A stretch of DNA of 42,602 bases from Nanobdellota archaeon (GCA_018819305.1 JAHJQO010000054.1:1-42602), one strand, 5' to 3'. Counted from the first letter of the stretch, positions 1 to 9,958 are shown. A program made the numbers and translations. Notes: generated by a model not told the origin, from the sequence alone.

Positions 1-1
1 A

Positions 2-124
2 GCAAACAGCATGATAAAAAGAGGAATGGGAGAAACATTACGCGGTCGTACCGTCGGACAACAAGCCAGACATTTCTACATGAAATGCTTCACACACAAT
101 ATACTAGTGAGGTGCTCACAATGA
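2..124 (+). pseudogene. C-terminal end of a probable DDE transposase, cut by the window edge
   Basis: Frame 2 reads ANSMIKRGMGETLRGRTVGQQARHFYMKCFTHNILVRCSQ*, resembling the K/R-rich '..Q..E..K...HN' tails of DDE transposases. Too short for the ORF track. Confidence 0.5.
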
Positions 125-212
125 AACTTGCAAACGAGCCTCTGAGCTTGATATTTCATCTTCTAGGGCGCTGCTGTACTTGTTGTTTGCTGTTCTTGGA
201 TAAAGTCCCATT

Positions 213-2555
213 TTATTTCTCTGCACTCAAATACAATTGTTCTGCTAATTTTGCTGTATATTCAAATGAAAATCCATGTTTTTCTTTCATCGCGCTAAGT
301 AAACTTTCATAATTGTGCACTTCTCCATATTTGTATCTGCTTACTTGATTAAACATCAAATCATTCACATTTAGCGCTTCCACATTTATTTTTCCTTCTC
401 TTTGCTTTGTTTTTTTATCTAGTGTTATTATCCATGGAAGATTGTATTCTTTAACTAATAAATATCCTTCTAGTCCTTTAATTGTGCTTGAGTTGATTGT
501 GTCTACAAATAATGATCCGTGAGCTGTTATTTCATTATCTTTTTGAAAATTACTTTCATCTAATTCATATGGAACATATCCTTTTAAATCAAGTTGTGAA
601 AAATCCTTTATTTTTCCTTTTGTTTTAAAAACCGTATGATATCCGTCTTTTATTAATGCCAGATTTTCAATATTATAACTTTTTTCCATGTAGAACTCTG
701 TTCCTAAGGGAATATTACATATTCTTCTTAGCATTAGTTCATCTATTTCAATAGTTACTATTTTGGACTCTAATATTCGGTTAATACGATTTATCGGATT
801 AGGTAGAGGAACATTATTTTTATCTATTATTTTTTCTATGTTTTCTTTTCTTAAATAAGCAGTTGTTCCTTTTAATTCTAAAACATTGCCTTTTATTTGG
901 TTTTCATTTTCTTCAATAATTTCAGTCCTTTGGTCTTGTTTTGCTTTTTTACTTGGAGAAGCAGGTATTGCATTATAAATTCTTGTCAGATCATTAACTA
1001 TCTTGTTATATTGGGGTCTTAATTCTTTTAGGTGTTTTTGAAATGATTTTAAGAATTCATTCATAAAAAGATCAAATTGTTCTTTCATTTCTTTTTGAGT
1101 AACAGAAATTCTTTCACTAAGTATTTTATCATCTGTTCTCCAGTTATCAATGACATAATGTAGAAAATTGCTCCATTTAGCTATACTGAAATCTTTTTCT
1201 GGGTTGTCTAAATATTGAAATATGTAGTTATAATAAATATTCCCGAACGGAGTGGATTTTATTGTTCTGCCATCTGTTTCTAATAGATTATTTTTTATTA
1301 ACCTATTGATTAAAGGAGCTCTTGTTGTATGCGTTCCTATATTTTGTTCCCGGCAAATTTCCAAAAATCTTGAGTTTGATATTCCATTATTATATTCTTT
1401 TGTTTGAACCATTGCATAATCCGGTTCAGCGACTTTTTTTTGTATTGTTTCTAAATCAAGCAATCCGTCAAAAATTAAGTAAGTGTAATCTTCAGGATTT
1501 TCCTTTGATAACCTGTGTTCTTCTCGAAGCACCTCTTTAAGCCCTAAAAGAAGTGTCCTTCCAATAGAAAATTTTAGTCTTGATTCTGGCACTTTTTGTC
1601 TTTTGACATAATTTGCTTTTGTTGTTAAGCTAACACCATATATGTAATCAAAAAACGACTTGAGTTTTCCAGAATAAACATTTTCCCAATCTATTTCTTG
1701 CGGATTATTTATTTGTTCTTTTAATGTGGCAGATGATAAATCATCTGGATTTATTCTTTTTAACGGAATCTTTATTTCTTCATATCTTTTATTTTTCCTT
1801 TGAGCATTTGCAGCTTCTATTACTGAATAAAAAATACTTGATCCTGCTATGTCAAAGTCTGTTGCTCCTATTATTTCGTCTATTTCTATTCTTGATCCTT
1901 TCCTTATTGTCGGAGTATCGCAAGGCATTCTTTGCGCGCTTAGCAGTGAATTTATTAAAAAGCTTCTTGCTTGATAAGATCTATTATTTTTACCTTTTAT
2001 TTTATCTATTTTTGGCTTGAAGCTGAGTTTTGATTCTAAGTCAGAAAAGTCTTTGGCTTCAATTACTGCTTTTTCTAAATAAGTTTTTGAGTTATTATTA
2101 AGATTATATATGTTTCCGCTTGTATCTACTATTATGTAGCGCACTCCATCTTTTTCAATTAAGTAATAAGAAATGTCTTCCACTAAGGGTTTTTGTTTTG
2201 GATTTTTCTTTTCACTTTTTAAGCCCTGTTCTTTTTCTTCTTCTATTTCAATCATGGATTCAAGATTTTTTCTTGCTCTCGAAGGATTTTGTTTACTTGT
2301 TTTATCTACATAAACTGCTTCAAAATTACAATTATCACATTTGTATTGACAGAAATAATGGTAATTATCTTCTTTAAGATTGTTTTTTGATACAAAACAA
2401 GAAGTTATATCGTGTGTTCCTCTGGGCTTAACAAAAATAATATCTCTATGCAAAGCATCTGTTCTTCCTTCAGAATCAAATAATTCTGGAGCAATAGCTT
2501 TTGCAATGGCATCAGATATTGTTTTCTTTTCTGCTATGATGATTTTGGTTTCCAT
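213..2555 (-). CDS. Divergent topoisomerase IA-like protein (TOPRIM-type N-terminus, reduced or absent gate domains)
   Basis: N-terminal IIIAEKKTISDAIAKAI (TOPRIM Glu region), GATDFDIAGSSIFYSVIEAA (DxD), FSIGRTLLLGLKEVL (cf. SAGRVQ) and NIGTHTTRAPLINRLIKNNLL (cf. GIGTPATRA). No recognisable GLITYxRTDS catalytic motif. Confidence 0.7.
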   Translation of the reverse strand: METKIIIAEKKTISDAIAKAIAPELFDSEGRTDALHRDIIFVKPRGTHDITSCFVSKNNLKEDNYHYFCQYKCDNCNFEAVYVDKTSKQNPSRARKNLESMIEIEEEKEQGLKSEKKNPKQKPLVEDISYYLIEKDGVRYIIVDTSGNIYNLNNNSKTYLEKAVIEAKDFSDLESKLSFKPKIDKIKGKNNRSYQARSFLINSLLSAQRMPCDTPTIRKGSRIEIDEIIGATDFDIAGSSIFYSVIEAANAQRKNKRYEEIKIPLKRINPDDLSSATLKEQINNPQEIDWENVYSGKLKSFFDYIYGVSLTTKANYVKRQKVPESRLKFSIGRTLLLGLKEVLREEHRLSKENPEDYTYLIFDGLLDLETIQKKVAEPDYAMVQTKEYNNGISNSRFLEICREQNIGTHTTRAPLINRLIKNNLLETDGRTIKSTPFGNIYYNYIFQYLDNPEKDFSIAKWSNFLHYVIDNWRTDDKILSERISVTQKEMKEQFDLFMNEFLKSFQKHLKELRPQYNKIVNDLTRIYNAIPASPSKKAKQDQRTEIIEENENQIKGNVLELKGTTAYLRKENIEKIIDKNNVPLPNPINRINRILESKIVTIEIDELMLRRICNIPLGTEFYMEKSYNIENLALIKDGYHTVFKTKGKIKDFSQLDLKGYVPYELDESNFQKDNEITAHGSLFVDTINSSTIKGLEGYLLVKEYNLPWIITLDKKTKQREGKINVEALNVNDLMFNQVSRYKYGEVHNYESLLSAMKEKHGFSFEYTAKLAEQLYLSAEK

Positions 2556-2582
2556 TATTTTTCTTTAGTGTTTACTTCAGTA

Positions 2583-5492
2583 TCATTTATGGTAAAAATC
2601 TCTTATTTGTTCTCCCATTTGTTTAAATGAAATAAAGTCATTTGGACTGCTCATGTGGGAGGAAATATACTTCTTGATTAATGCAGAAGATTTTTCATTT
2701 AATGACCCTGGAATGACTATGTTTTGATCAAAAGTCCTTACTGGTTTTTGTAGTATTTGTAAATTTTTCTTTGCATTATCTGTATTTAACAATTCATACC
2801 CAAAAGGACTCTCACTGCCGTCATTTTTTACTCCCAGTAGTCTTTCATCTGCACAAATTATTACTGCTCTATCATCCATTCTTCTGTGTGTTCGTCCTAT
2901 TGTTTGGGCTAGTTTTCTGAAAGTATCTTGTTTAAAAGCTAAATCTTCTCCCATTGATTCATTGCCTGTCAGCATATGGAAATAATTCTTTTTTACTTCA
3001 TTTATTTCTCTTTCTGTTGCAGAACTTGGGTATGGAAGACCTATTGTGATTACCATTTCCATTTGGTTACCTACATAATCAACTCCTTCTGAAAGTGCTC
3101 CTCCGCTCACACTTAATAGCACTGATGTTAACTTTGTTTTTCCCAATTGTTTATATACTTCCACGACATTAGTGTCATTTAATTCCATATCATTCATGTT
3201 GACTTTTGCACAAGCATTTAAAAAATAAGTATGCATTATTTCTATAAATTTCTCATCAAAATAATTCTTTATATAAGGAATAATTATGTCATAATTATTA
3301 ATTTTCTTTATTATACCATAAACTTCTTCTACACAATTGTTACTATTACAAAACACACCTATGTTTTTTGTTTTTGCAGAAGAGAAAGCTTCATCAAATA
3401 AGTCAGTTAATATTTCTTTTTCTCCTGAAGAAAAATATTCAGCTTTTTCACCTATTCCTTTTCTGCTTGAATTTACTCCTGTTATGATAAATGGTTTGTA
3501 ATTTTCCTCAGGAAACACAGGATCTATTTGCACTTTGATTGCATCTTCCAGCCCAGTTACAGTTGCCACGTCTTTTACAGGTGTTATTGTGGCGCTAGTA
3601 AAAATTCTTGAGGAGTAATTTTTTAAGTCTCTTTCTATGCTTTTTTCAGGAGTCAAATTATAAAAGTTTATTTTCTCTTCTTCTTTTCTTATTAAGAAGT
3701 CTCTTGGGTTATCAATGATTTCTATAAAAGAAGATATTAATTGAGAGTAGGAATGCATATGGTGGCTTATTGTTCTTAAAAACTTTGTTTCTTCATTTGG
3801 TTTTATCGCATAATAAATTTCTTCTTGATTGTCATTAAGAAATGATTGAATATAATTGTTAGATTTTTTTAGTTCATCAACAAATTCCACAGGTAAGTTA
3901 TTGATAAATTCATCCATTTGATCTTCTTTAATTAAATTAGTTTGTCTTGGAACATGTTCTTGTATTATTGAATAAATATTTCTTAATTCATAAAAAAAAT
4001 CTCTTAAGTTTATATTTTCATAAAAAATAGGTTCTTCTCCTTCAAGTTCTCTATTAAGAAAGTTTTTTTCTATATCCCAAGATAAATCATGCATACAGTA
4101 CTGATTGTTGGTTCGGCTGCTAATCCTGTCTGTTTCTTCATTTGTTTTTTTTGAAAGTGTTAAAAATGGCTGGTTAGCACAATCAGCTACATAATTATGG
4201 CTCTCATCTACTATCAGCACAATATCCTCCAGAGTGGTGTCTGCATCCAGAAGATATTTTTTTATCCAATAGGTATCGCTTAAATATGTGTGAGGTGCGA
4301 TTATAATGTCGGCTTTTTTAGAAGCTTTTTGATATATTTTTACTGGACAAAATGGATAATCATCAAGCGAATCCAAATCAATGGAAAATCCTTTGCCGAG
4401 TTTTTCATCAAGCGATTCATGGTCGTTTTTAAACATAAAGAATTTTTTGCATGTTTTATTACATTCATCTTCGTCAAATAACTCTCCGTCATCATCTACG
4501 AAGTCTGATGGGTCAATATCAGGAATTTTTTCATAACATTTTTTATCTTCTCTTATGCGTTCTCTTCCAACAAAAACTGTTGCTTTTATACCAGAAAATA
4601 TTGGCGAGACTTCTCTTAGCTCTTTTATTTCTTTTGCAACATTATCAACCTGAGCTATTGTTCTTGTTGTGTATAGTATTTTCTTCTTTTTTTCTGGGTT
4701 CAATATGTATGGCAAAACCGCTCCTATCAGGGCTCTTGTTTTTCCAAGCCCTGTGGGGCCTTCGATTATCACATCCTGCTTATTTGTTATTGCTTCAAAA
4801 CAAGTAACTAAATATTGTACTTGCTGAGGACGGAGTTCTGATTTTTTTGAACCCGCACTCTTAAATTTGAATAAGTCAGAATAAAGTTCTAGTAATGAAT
4901 CAAGATTGGTTTCTAGCACGTATTGCGTTCCTACTCGAGATATGTCAATATCTTCTTCAGTATTTGCTGTTTTAGTATCATAGTCTATTAAGCTTGGTAT
5001 TTCAAAATCAGGATTTATTGAGGAATAAAAAGTCTTTCTTTCACCTTCAATTAATTCATTTTTTTTTGTTTTAATGCCATCTTTTAGTTGTTTAAGTTTT
5101 CCAGATAATTCTTTATGATGCTTTCTTGTTAAATTAGTATCCTTATAATCTTTTTCTATTTCTTTAAAAGCATGATTTAAGAAGGAAAATTCTTCTTTTG
5201 ATTCTATATCAAATACATCTCTCTCTATTTCTTTAATAGAATCCTCTAAATCTTTTGTTTTCTTTTCAGAATTTTCCCAAAATTCTCGTTTTACCTCTTT
5301 TTCTTTTTTATATTCTTCTCTGTCTTTTTTCCATTCTTCAAATTGATGGCTGATTCTGGCTAAAATATCTGTTTTTAAATGATGTTCATAATCAGATCTA
5401 AATATTTCATTTTGAAATTCTTTTAGCTCTTTCCACCCATCTTTTGGACCTAAATCTGACAGTTCGTCCAAACGCGAATACACATCACCCAT
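2583..5492 (-). CDS. XPD/Rad3/DinG-like SF2 helicase with putative Fe-S cysteine cluster
   Basis: Walker A EGPTGLGKTRALIGA; DESH box (VDESHNYVADCA); GGALSEGVDY; QTIGRTHRRMDD; four Cys (CYEK, CNKT, CKKF, CPVK) between motifs I and II. Confidence 0.85.
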   Translation of the reverse strand: MGDVYSRLDELSDLGPKDGWKELKEFQNEIFRSDYEHHLKTDILARISHQFEEWKKDREEYKKEKEVKREFWENSEKKTKDLEDSIKEIERDVFDIESKEEFSFLNHAFKEIEKDYKDTNLTRKHHKELSGKLKQLKDGIKTKKNELIEGERKTFYSSINPDFEIPSLIDYDTKTANTEEDIDISRVGTQYVLETNLDSLLELYSDLFKFKSAGSKKSELRPQQVQYLVTCFEAITNKQDVIIEGPTGLGKTRALIGAVLPYILNPEKKKKILYTTRTIAQVDNVAKEIKELREVSPIFSGIKATVFVGRERIREDKKCYEKIPDIDPSDFVDDDGELFDEDECNKTCKKFFMFKNDHESLDEKLGKGFSIDLDSLDDYPFCPVKIYQKASKKADIIIAPHTYLSDTYWIKKYLLDADTTLEDIVLIVDESHNYVADCANQPFLTLSKKTNEETDRISSRTNNQYCMHDLSWDIEKNFLNRELEGEEPIFYENINLRDFFYELRNIYSIIQEHVPRQTNLIKEDQMDEFINNLPVEFVDELKKSNNYIQSFLNDNQEEIYYAIKPNEETKFLRTISHHMHSYSQLISSFIEIIDNPRDFLIRKEEEKINFYNLTPEKSIERDLKNYSSRIFTSATITPVKDVATVTGLEDAIKVQIDPVFPEENYKPFIITGVNSSRKGIGEKAEYFSSGEKEILTDLFDEAFSSAKTKNIGVFCNSNNCVEEVYGIIKKINNYDIIIPYIKNYFDEKFIEIMHTYFLNACAKVNMNDMELNDTNVVEVYKQLGKTKLTSVLLSVSGGALSEGVDYVGNQMEMVITIGLPYPSSATEREINEVKKNYFHMLTGNESMGEDLAFKQDTFRKLAQTIGRTHRRMDDRAVIICADERLLGVKNDGSESPFGYELLNTDNAKKNLQILQKPVRTFDQNIVIPGSLNEKSSALIKKYISSHMSSPNDFISFKQMGEQIRDFYHK

Positions 5493-5629
5493 GAATAATG
5501 GGTATTAACGTTTATTTAAAAGCTTTGCCAGCAAAAATCATATATTTGACGAAATAATGATATAATATTATAAACACTCATTTTGATTAATAATAAGATT
5601 TAAATAAAAATATTAAATCTTGTTTTATT

Positions 5630-6073
5630 ATGGTGAGTATTAATATAAGAAGGCTGCCTGGCAACGAAGACATTCCTCTTCCCAGTTATCAGACTCCTGG
5701 CAGTGCTGCTTTTGATTTGCATGCTGCTGTAAAGGAAAAAATTATTCTGAAATCCGGTGAATACAGAGTGATTCCAACAGGATTGCAAATGGCGATTCCT
5801 TCTGGTTTTGTCGGCAAGATTACTCCTCGCAGCGGATTGGCTGCTAAGCATGGAATCAGTATTGTGAATTCACCAGGTATTATTGACAGTGATTATCGTG
5901 GAGAAGTTGGTGTTGTTTTGATTAATCTGGGCAAAGAAGATTTTGTTATTAATAGAAACGACAGGATTGCGCAGATGCACATTGCCTCTTATGAAAGAGT
6001 TGATTTTGAAGAAGTTGATGAATTGGATTCTACTGACCGTGGCGTTGGCGGTTTTGGGAGCACTGGAAGGTAA
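5630..6073 (+). CDS. dut: Trimeric dUTP diphosphatase
   Basis: GSAAFDLHA, PRSGLAAKHGI, GIIDSDYRGE, RIAQM and GVGGFGSTGR motifs, in order. Confidence 0.96.
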   Translation: MVSINIRRLPGNEDIPLPSYQTPGSAAFDLHAAVKEKIILKSGEYRVIPTGLQMAIPSGFVGKITPRSGLAAKHGISIVNSPGIIDSDYRGEVGVVLINLGKEDFVINRNDRIAQMHIASYERVDFEEVDELDSTDRGVGGFGSTGR

Positions 6074-6267
6074 AATGCACAGTGGAATGCTATTCTTAAC
6101 CGATACCTTTATAAACCCTAATTTACTCTTATGAGGTAATAATATAATATATGGCCTTACTTTTGATGAGAGAGCACTTGCTCAGTTTCCTGACATTTTG
6201 CTTTTTCTAGGGAAGTGCTTTATTAAAAAATAATAAAATGTATTAACATTTTGGAGATAGAAATAAA

Positions 6268-7512
6268 ATGAATTTTGAAAATTTTAATTTGAGCAGTCAT
6301 TTATTGATTGCCATAAAGAAAGCAGGAATTACAGAACCTACACAGATACAGGAATTATCAATTCCTCATATTCTGAATGGAAAAGATGTTTTTGGCGAAT
6401 CAGCCACAGGCTCAGGAAAAACCCTGGCCTTTGGTTCAGGAATTGTTGAATCAGTCTTGCCAAATAAAGGAATACAAGCATTAGTGCTTACACCAACCAG
6501 AGAACTTGCAGAGCAGGTTAAGAATGCTTTAGTTAAATTCTCTGTTAAAAACCGGCTTAATATTGTTGCAGTTTATGGAGGAATTTCTATTAACCCTCAA
6601 ATATCAGAACTGAGAAGAGCAGAAGTTCTTGTGGCTACGCCTGGCCGTTTATTAGACCATATGAATCGCAGAACTGTGGATTTATCCAGAGTGGGCATAC
6701 TTGTTTTAGATGAAGCTGACAGGATGCTTGACATGGGATTTATTGATGATGTAGAAAAAATTATGAGCAGATGCCCAAAGAAAAGACAGACCTTGTTTTT
6801 TTCTGCGACACTGCCTCCTCCAGTTAGGCAGCTGGCAAGAAGACATATGGATAATCCAGTGATGGTATCTGCCGTGAATATGGTGGATCCTGCAAAACTC
6901 AAGCAAGAGTATTTTAATATTAAGAAAAACATGAAGATGGCTTTGCTGATTCATTTGCTTGAGAATGAAAAATCAGAGCTGGCTATGGTTTTCTGCAATA
7001 CGCGAAGAAACACTGATTTTGTAGTTAAGAACCTGAAAGCCAACAATGTCAAAGCTGTTGCGATTCACGGTGGTTTAACTCAGAATAAGCGCGCCAGTAC
7101 TATGTCTGTATTCCATGATGAAAAAGTCAGAGTGCTGGTATGCACTGACGTGGCTGCCAGAGGCCTGCACATTGAAAATGTTTCTCATATATATAATTAT
7201 GAACTTCCCAAAGACCCAAAGGATTATATCCACAGGATTGGAAGAACTGCCAGAGCAGGAGAAGAAGGCAAAGTTATTAATTTGTTATGTGACCTTGATT
7301 TTGAAGCTTTTGGCAGAATACAAGGAGATTATCGTTCAATGAAAGTCGCAGAGATGAAAACTCCTTTACTGAAAAAAGTACAGATTACAGAGAGCAGAAA
7401 GAGTTTTGGCAGAAATTTCAGCAGAGGCGGAAACAGAGGACAAGGAGGGGGCGGCAGAAGACAGAGTGGTCCGCGGTCTCGAGGTCCTCCCCGGAGAGAG
7501 CATAGGAGATGA
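6268..7512 (+). CDS. DEAD-box RNA helicase with RGG-like C-terminal tail
   Basis: ESATGSGKT, PTRELAEQ, VLDEADRMLDMGF, SATLPP, HIGRTARAG-like HRIGRTARAGEEG; tail GGNRGQGGGGRRQSGPRSRGPPRREHRR. Confidence 0.95.
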   Translation: MNFENFNLSSHLLIAIKKAGITEPTQIQELSIPHILNGKDVFGESATGSGKTLAFGSGIVESVLPNKGIQALVLTPTRELAEQVKNALVKFSVKNRLNIVAVYGGISINPQISELRRAEVLVATPGRLLDHMNRRTVDLSRVGILVLDEADRMLDMGFIDDVEKIMSRCPKKRQTLFFSATLPPPVRQLARRHMDNPVMVSAVNMVDPAKLKQEYFNIKKNMKMALLIHLLENEKSELAMVFCNTRRNTDFVVKNLKANNVKAVAIHGGLTQNKRASTMSVFHDEKVRVLVCTDVAARGLHIENVSHIYNYELPKDPKDYIHRIGRTARAGEEGKVINLLCDLDFEAFGRIQGDYRSMKVAEMKTPLLKKVQITESRKSFGRNFSRGGNRGQGGGGRRQSGPRSRGPPRREHRR

Positions 7513-7548
7513 ATGCTGAAGAAAATAAAAGAATTAAAAGGGCAAATC

Positions 7549-8400
7549 TTACATATCTTCCATTACAGGCTTATCTTCAATAAACTCAGAAGGCAATCCA
7601 AATTTCTTAAAGTAATCAACCATAGATATACAGGCAAATCTTTCAGTAGAATAATGAGTTCCACCAAGAATGTTTATTTTATTTTTTTCAGCAAAATCAT
7701 GTGCCTTTTTAGAATGATCATTTTTAACAGCAATTCCAGTTACAAAAGTATTAACTCCTGCTTTGGTGATATCTTCAAGCAAATCAACTTCGTTTCCGCC
7801 GCCGGCAATAACCGCAACAGTTCTGTCTTTGATTTCATTGTCTCCATAATTATGCAAACTAACTTCATGTCCAACTGCTTCTTGAAACTTCTTTCTTAAA
7901 TCTTGAACTGTTGCAGAATCAGTTTTTCCAAAAACTCCGCATAAAGAGCCAAAGTAAGGCGCAAAAGATTTTTCAGGTTTAATACCTAATGCTTTTGCTA
8001 AACTTACACTTGTTGAATATTCACCAAAATTATCTAAAGGCACATGAAGATTGTAAATAGAGATTCTTCTATCTTTAAATTGTTGCAACAATTCTCTATC
8101 CATTTGCTGAAAAACTTCTGGAGCTTTTCTAATGTCCCAAATTGATGGGTGATGAACAAAAAGCATTGCATCTTGAGTTCCATCATCCAAAACTTTTTGC
8201 ATAACTTCTTTTGATGGAAAAACAGCAGTATATACTTTGTTTATTTCTGTTGCAAAATCACAGACTAAACCCATTGACCTTTTCTTAAAGTTCTCACTAA
8301 GAAAATCAGCAACAGAATCCATGTACTTCGCCCATTCATCACTCATTTCCGGAGTGATAAAATCTTTCTCAAGATGTTGATATAATTGGGTTGCTTTCAT
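7549..8400 (-). CDS. NIF3-like dinuclear metal-centre protein
   Basis: VHHPSIW, NLHVPLDN, AGGGNEVDLLEDITKAGVNTFVTGI, GGTHYSTE motifs typical of NIF3/YbgI. Confidence 0.88.
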   Translation of the reverse strand: MKATQLYQHLEKDFITPEMSDEWAKYMDSVADFLSENFKKRSMGLVCDFATEINKVYTAVFPSKEVMQKVLDDGTQDAMLFVHHPSIWDIRKAPEVFQQMDRELLQQFKDRRISIYNLHVPLDNFGEYSTSVSLAKALGIKPEKSFAPYFGSLCGVFGKTDSATVQDLRKKFQEAVGHEVSLHNYGDNEIKDRTVAVIAGGGNEVDLLEDITKAGVNTFVTGIAVKNDHSKKAHDFAEKNKINILGGTHYSTERFACISMVDYFKKFGLPSEFIEDKPVMEDM

Positions 8401-8512
8401 GATAAAATTAGATATGCTTATTTCTTTATAAGATTTATCACATTTTCAAAAAATTAAGGATGATTTCTGAATTGAGTATATATATGTTATACTATGGTGA
8501 GGAGCGATAGCG

Positions 8513-8644
8513 ATGAAGAATTTCAAAAAGAGAAAATTATTTAATCAAAAATATGATTTCTATCTTTATGGCAAAAAGAATTCCCAAAAACCACTTTATG
8601 AATATAATGAGAAAAAAACAAAAGAATGGTATGTCAAAACATAA
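8513..8644 (+). CDS. Small basic ORF (43 aa), possibly coupled to the next gene
   Basis: MKNFKKRKLFNQKYDFYLYGKKNSQKPLYEYNEKKTKEWYVKT*, preceded by GGTGAGGAG; overlaps the likely start (8631) of the next ORF. Confidence 0.4.
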   Translation: MKNFKKRKLFNQKYDFYLYGKKNSQKPLYEYNEKKTKEWYVKT

Positions 8645-8996
8645 TGCATTCAAATCTACTCAAGGATATGTAAAAAGTGGTAAGGTGAGAAAAACATATA
8701 AGAGTCGGGTCCCTGATTCTTTTAAAAAAATTGAGAATTATTATTTCACACTAACAGCGATTCTAGTTGTATTCTCACTTTTTGGAATAAATCAAATATT
8801 CTCTAATATTGCACTAAAGTTTTTCTCTGGATTAATAATGGGAATTCCTGGCTCTGCAATTGTAGAATCTATTTTAAATTTTTTTGGCTTAAATTCTTTG
8901 AAGAATTATGAATTTACTTGGAAATTCTGGAAAATAAAATATGGAATAACTTATTATGCAATTGCAACCATAATTCTTGAATTAATTCTTCTTTAG
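8631..8996 (+). CDS. Small membrane protein, unknown function
   Basis: Hydrophobic segments YYFTLTAILVVFSLFGI, ALKFFSGLIMGIPGSAIV and YYAIATIILELILL. ORF track starts at 8553, but MSKHNAF (8631) is the more likely start. Confidence 0.55.
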   Translation: MSKHNAFKSTQGYVKSGKVRKTYKSRVPDSFKKIENYYFTLTAILVVFSLFGINQIFSNIALKFFSGLIMGIPGSAIVESILNFFGLNSLKNYEFTWKFWKIKYGITYYAIATIILELILL

Positions 8997-9112
8997 TTTC
9001 TCTTTTTGAATTACATTTAACACCTGAATTTAACAAAGTCACAAGATATTCACCAAAACATTCAACAAAAATCTTAAAACATATTTTTGAGAATGTTTGC
9101 AAAACGCAAACA

Positions 9113-9120
9113 TTTATAAA
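9113..9120 (+). promoter_or_regulatory. TATA box of the ribosomal stalk operon, with adjacent upstream inverted repeat GTTTGC-N5-GCAAAC (9095-9111)
   Basis: TTTATAAA about 180 nt before the L1 start codon; inverted repeat is perfect. Confidence 0.6.
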
Positions 9121-9153
9121 TAAAAACCTTGTTCTGAGAGTATAAGTAGTCAT

Positions 9154-9264
9154 GCCCGGACGAACAAGCTTCGTCTCACTAACTTGTTTAGTAGGGCTTA
9201 TTAATGTTTATGATTTAAGGGATTCCGGTGTTTTTTTGCACTAGGAATCGCTTGCATTTTGCAA
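9154..9264 (+). ncRNA. Candidate structured 5' leader (three-way junction plus two hairpins) of the L1 operon
   Basis: GCCC(9154-9157)/GGGC(9194-9197) encloses GACGAA-caagc-TTCGTC (9159-9175) and ACTAA-cttgt-TTAGT (9178-9192); then GATTCC...GGAATC (9221-9249) and TTGCA-ttt-TGCAA (9252-9264). Confidence 0.55.
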
Positions 9265-9303
9265 ACTTTTTAGAGCGAATGAAATGAGAGGGCAAAAAGT
9301 TTC

Positions 9304-9957
9304 ATGAATAAAACAGATGTATTAAAGGCTTTAGAGTCTATAAAAAAAGACAAGAAGAAAGGTAAGTTCAGTCAGTCAGTAGACTTGATTGTCGGCTTGA
9401 AAGACTTGGATTTTAAAAAACTTGAGCATCAGATTGATTTCTTTATCACTTTGCACCATGACACTGGCAAAAAAACCAAGGTGTGTGCTTTTGTTGGCGC
9501 AGAGCTAAAAGATGAAGCTGAAAAAGTTTTTGACCAGATTATTACTGAAATTGATTTTAAAGATTATGACAAGAAAAAGGCAAAAAAACTTGCAGATCAG
9601 TATGATTTCTTTATTGCACAGGCAAATATCATGGCTAAGGTTGCCCAGACATTCGGAAGATACCTTGGAGTCAGGGGAAAAATGCCAAACCCAAAAGCAG
9701 GCTGTGTTGTGCCTCCGAAAGGAGCCAACCTAAAAGCTTTGCATGAGAATCTGCAAAAGACTTTGAAGATTTCTGCTAAAAAGATACCTTTAGTTCAATT
9801 GAGAGTGGGAACTGAGGAAATGAACCCTGATCATGTTGCAGACAATATCATTTATATTTATGATCAATTAGTACATCACCTGCCTGGTGAGAAGAACAAT
9901 GTTAAGGTTGTCTATTTGAAACTTACAATGGGCAAACCAATTAAATTAGACAAGTAA
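9304..9957 (+). CDS. rpl1: 50S ribosomal protein L1
   Basis: FGRYLGVRGKMPNPKAGCVVPP and VQLRVGTEEMNPDHVADNI. Confidence 0.96.
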   Translation: MNKTDVLKALESIKKDKKKGKFSQSVDLIVGLKDLDFKKLEHQIDFFITLHHDTGKKTKVCAFVGAELKDEAEKVFDQIITEIDFKDYDKKKAKKLADQYDFFIAQANIMAKVAQTFGRYLGVRGKMPNPKAGCVVPPKGANLKALHENLQKTLKISAKKIPLVQLRVGTEEMNPDHVADNIIYIYDQLVHHLPGEKNNVKVVYLKLTMGKPIKLDK

Positions 9958-9958
9958 A

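Noticed and set aside
213-5492. Split reverse gyrase
   Set aside because: The helicase is of XPD/DinG type with Fe-S cysteines, not the reverse gyrase helicase type, and the topoisomerase half lacks the catalytic region.
7513-7899. 128-aa plus-strand ORF after the DEAD-box gene
   Set aside because: Antisense to the NIF3-like gene; no domain.
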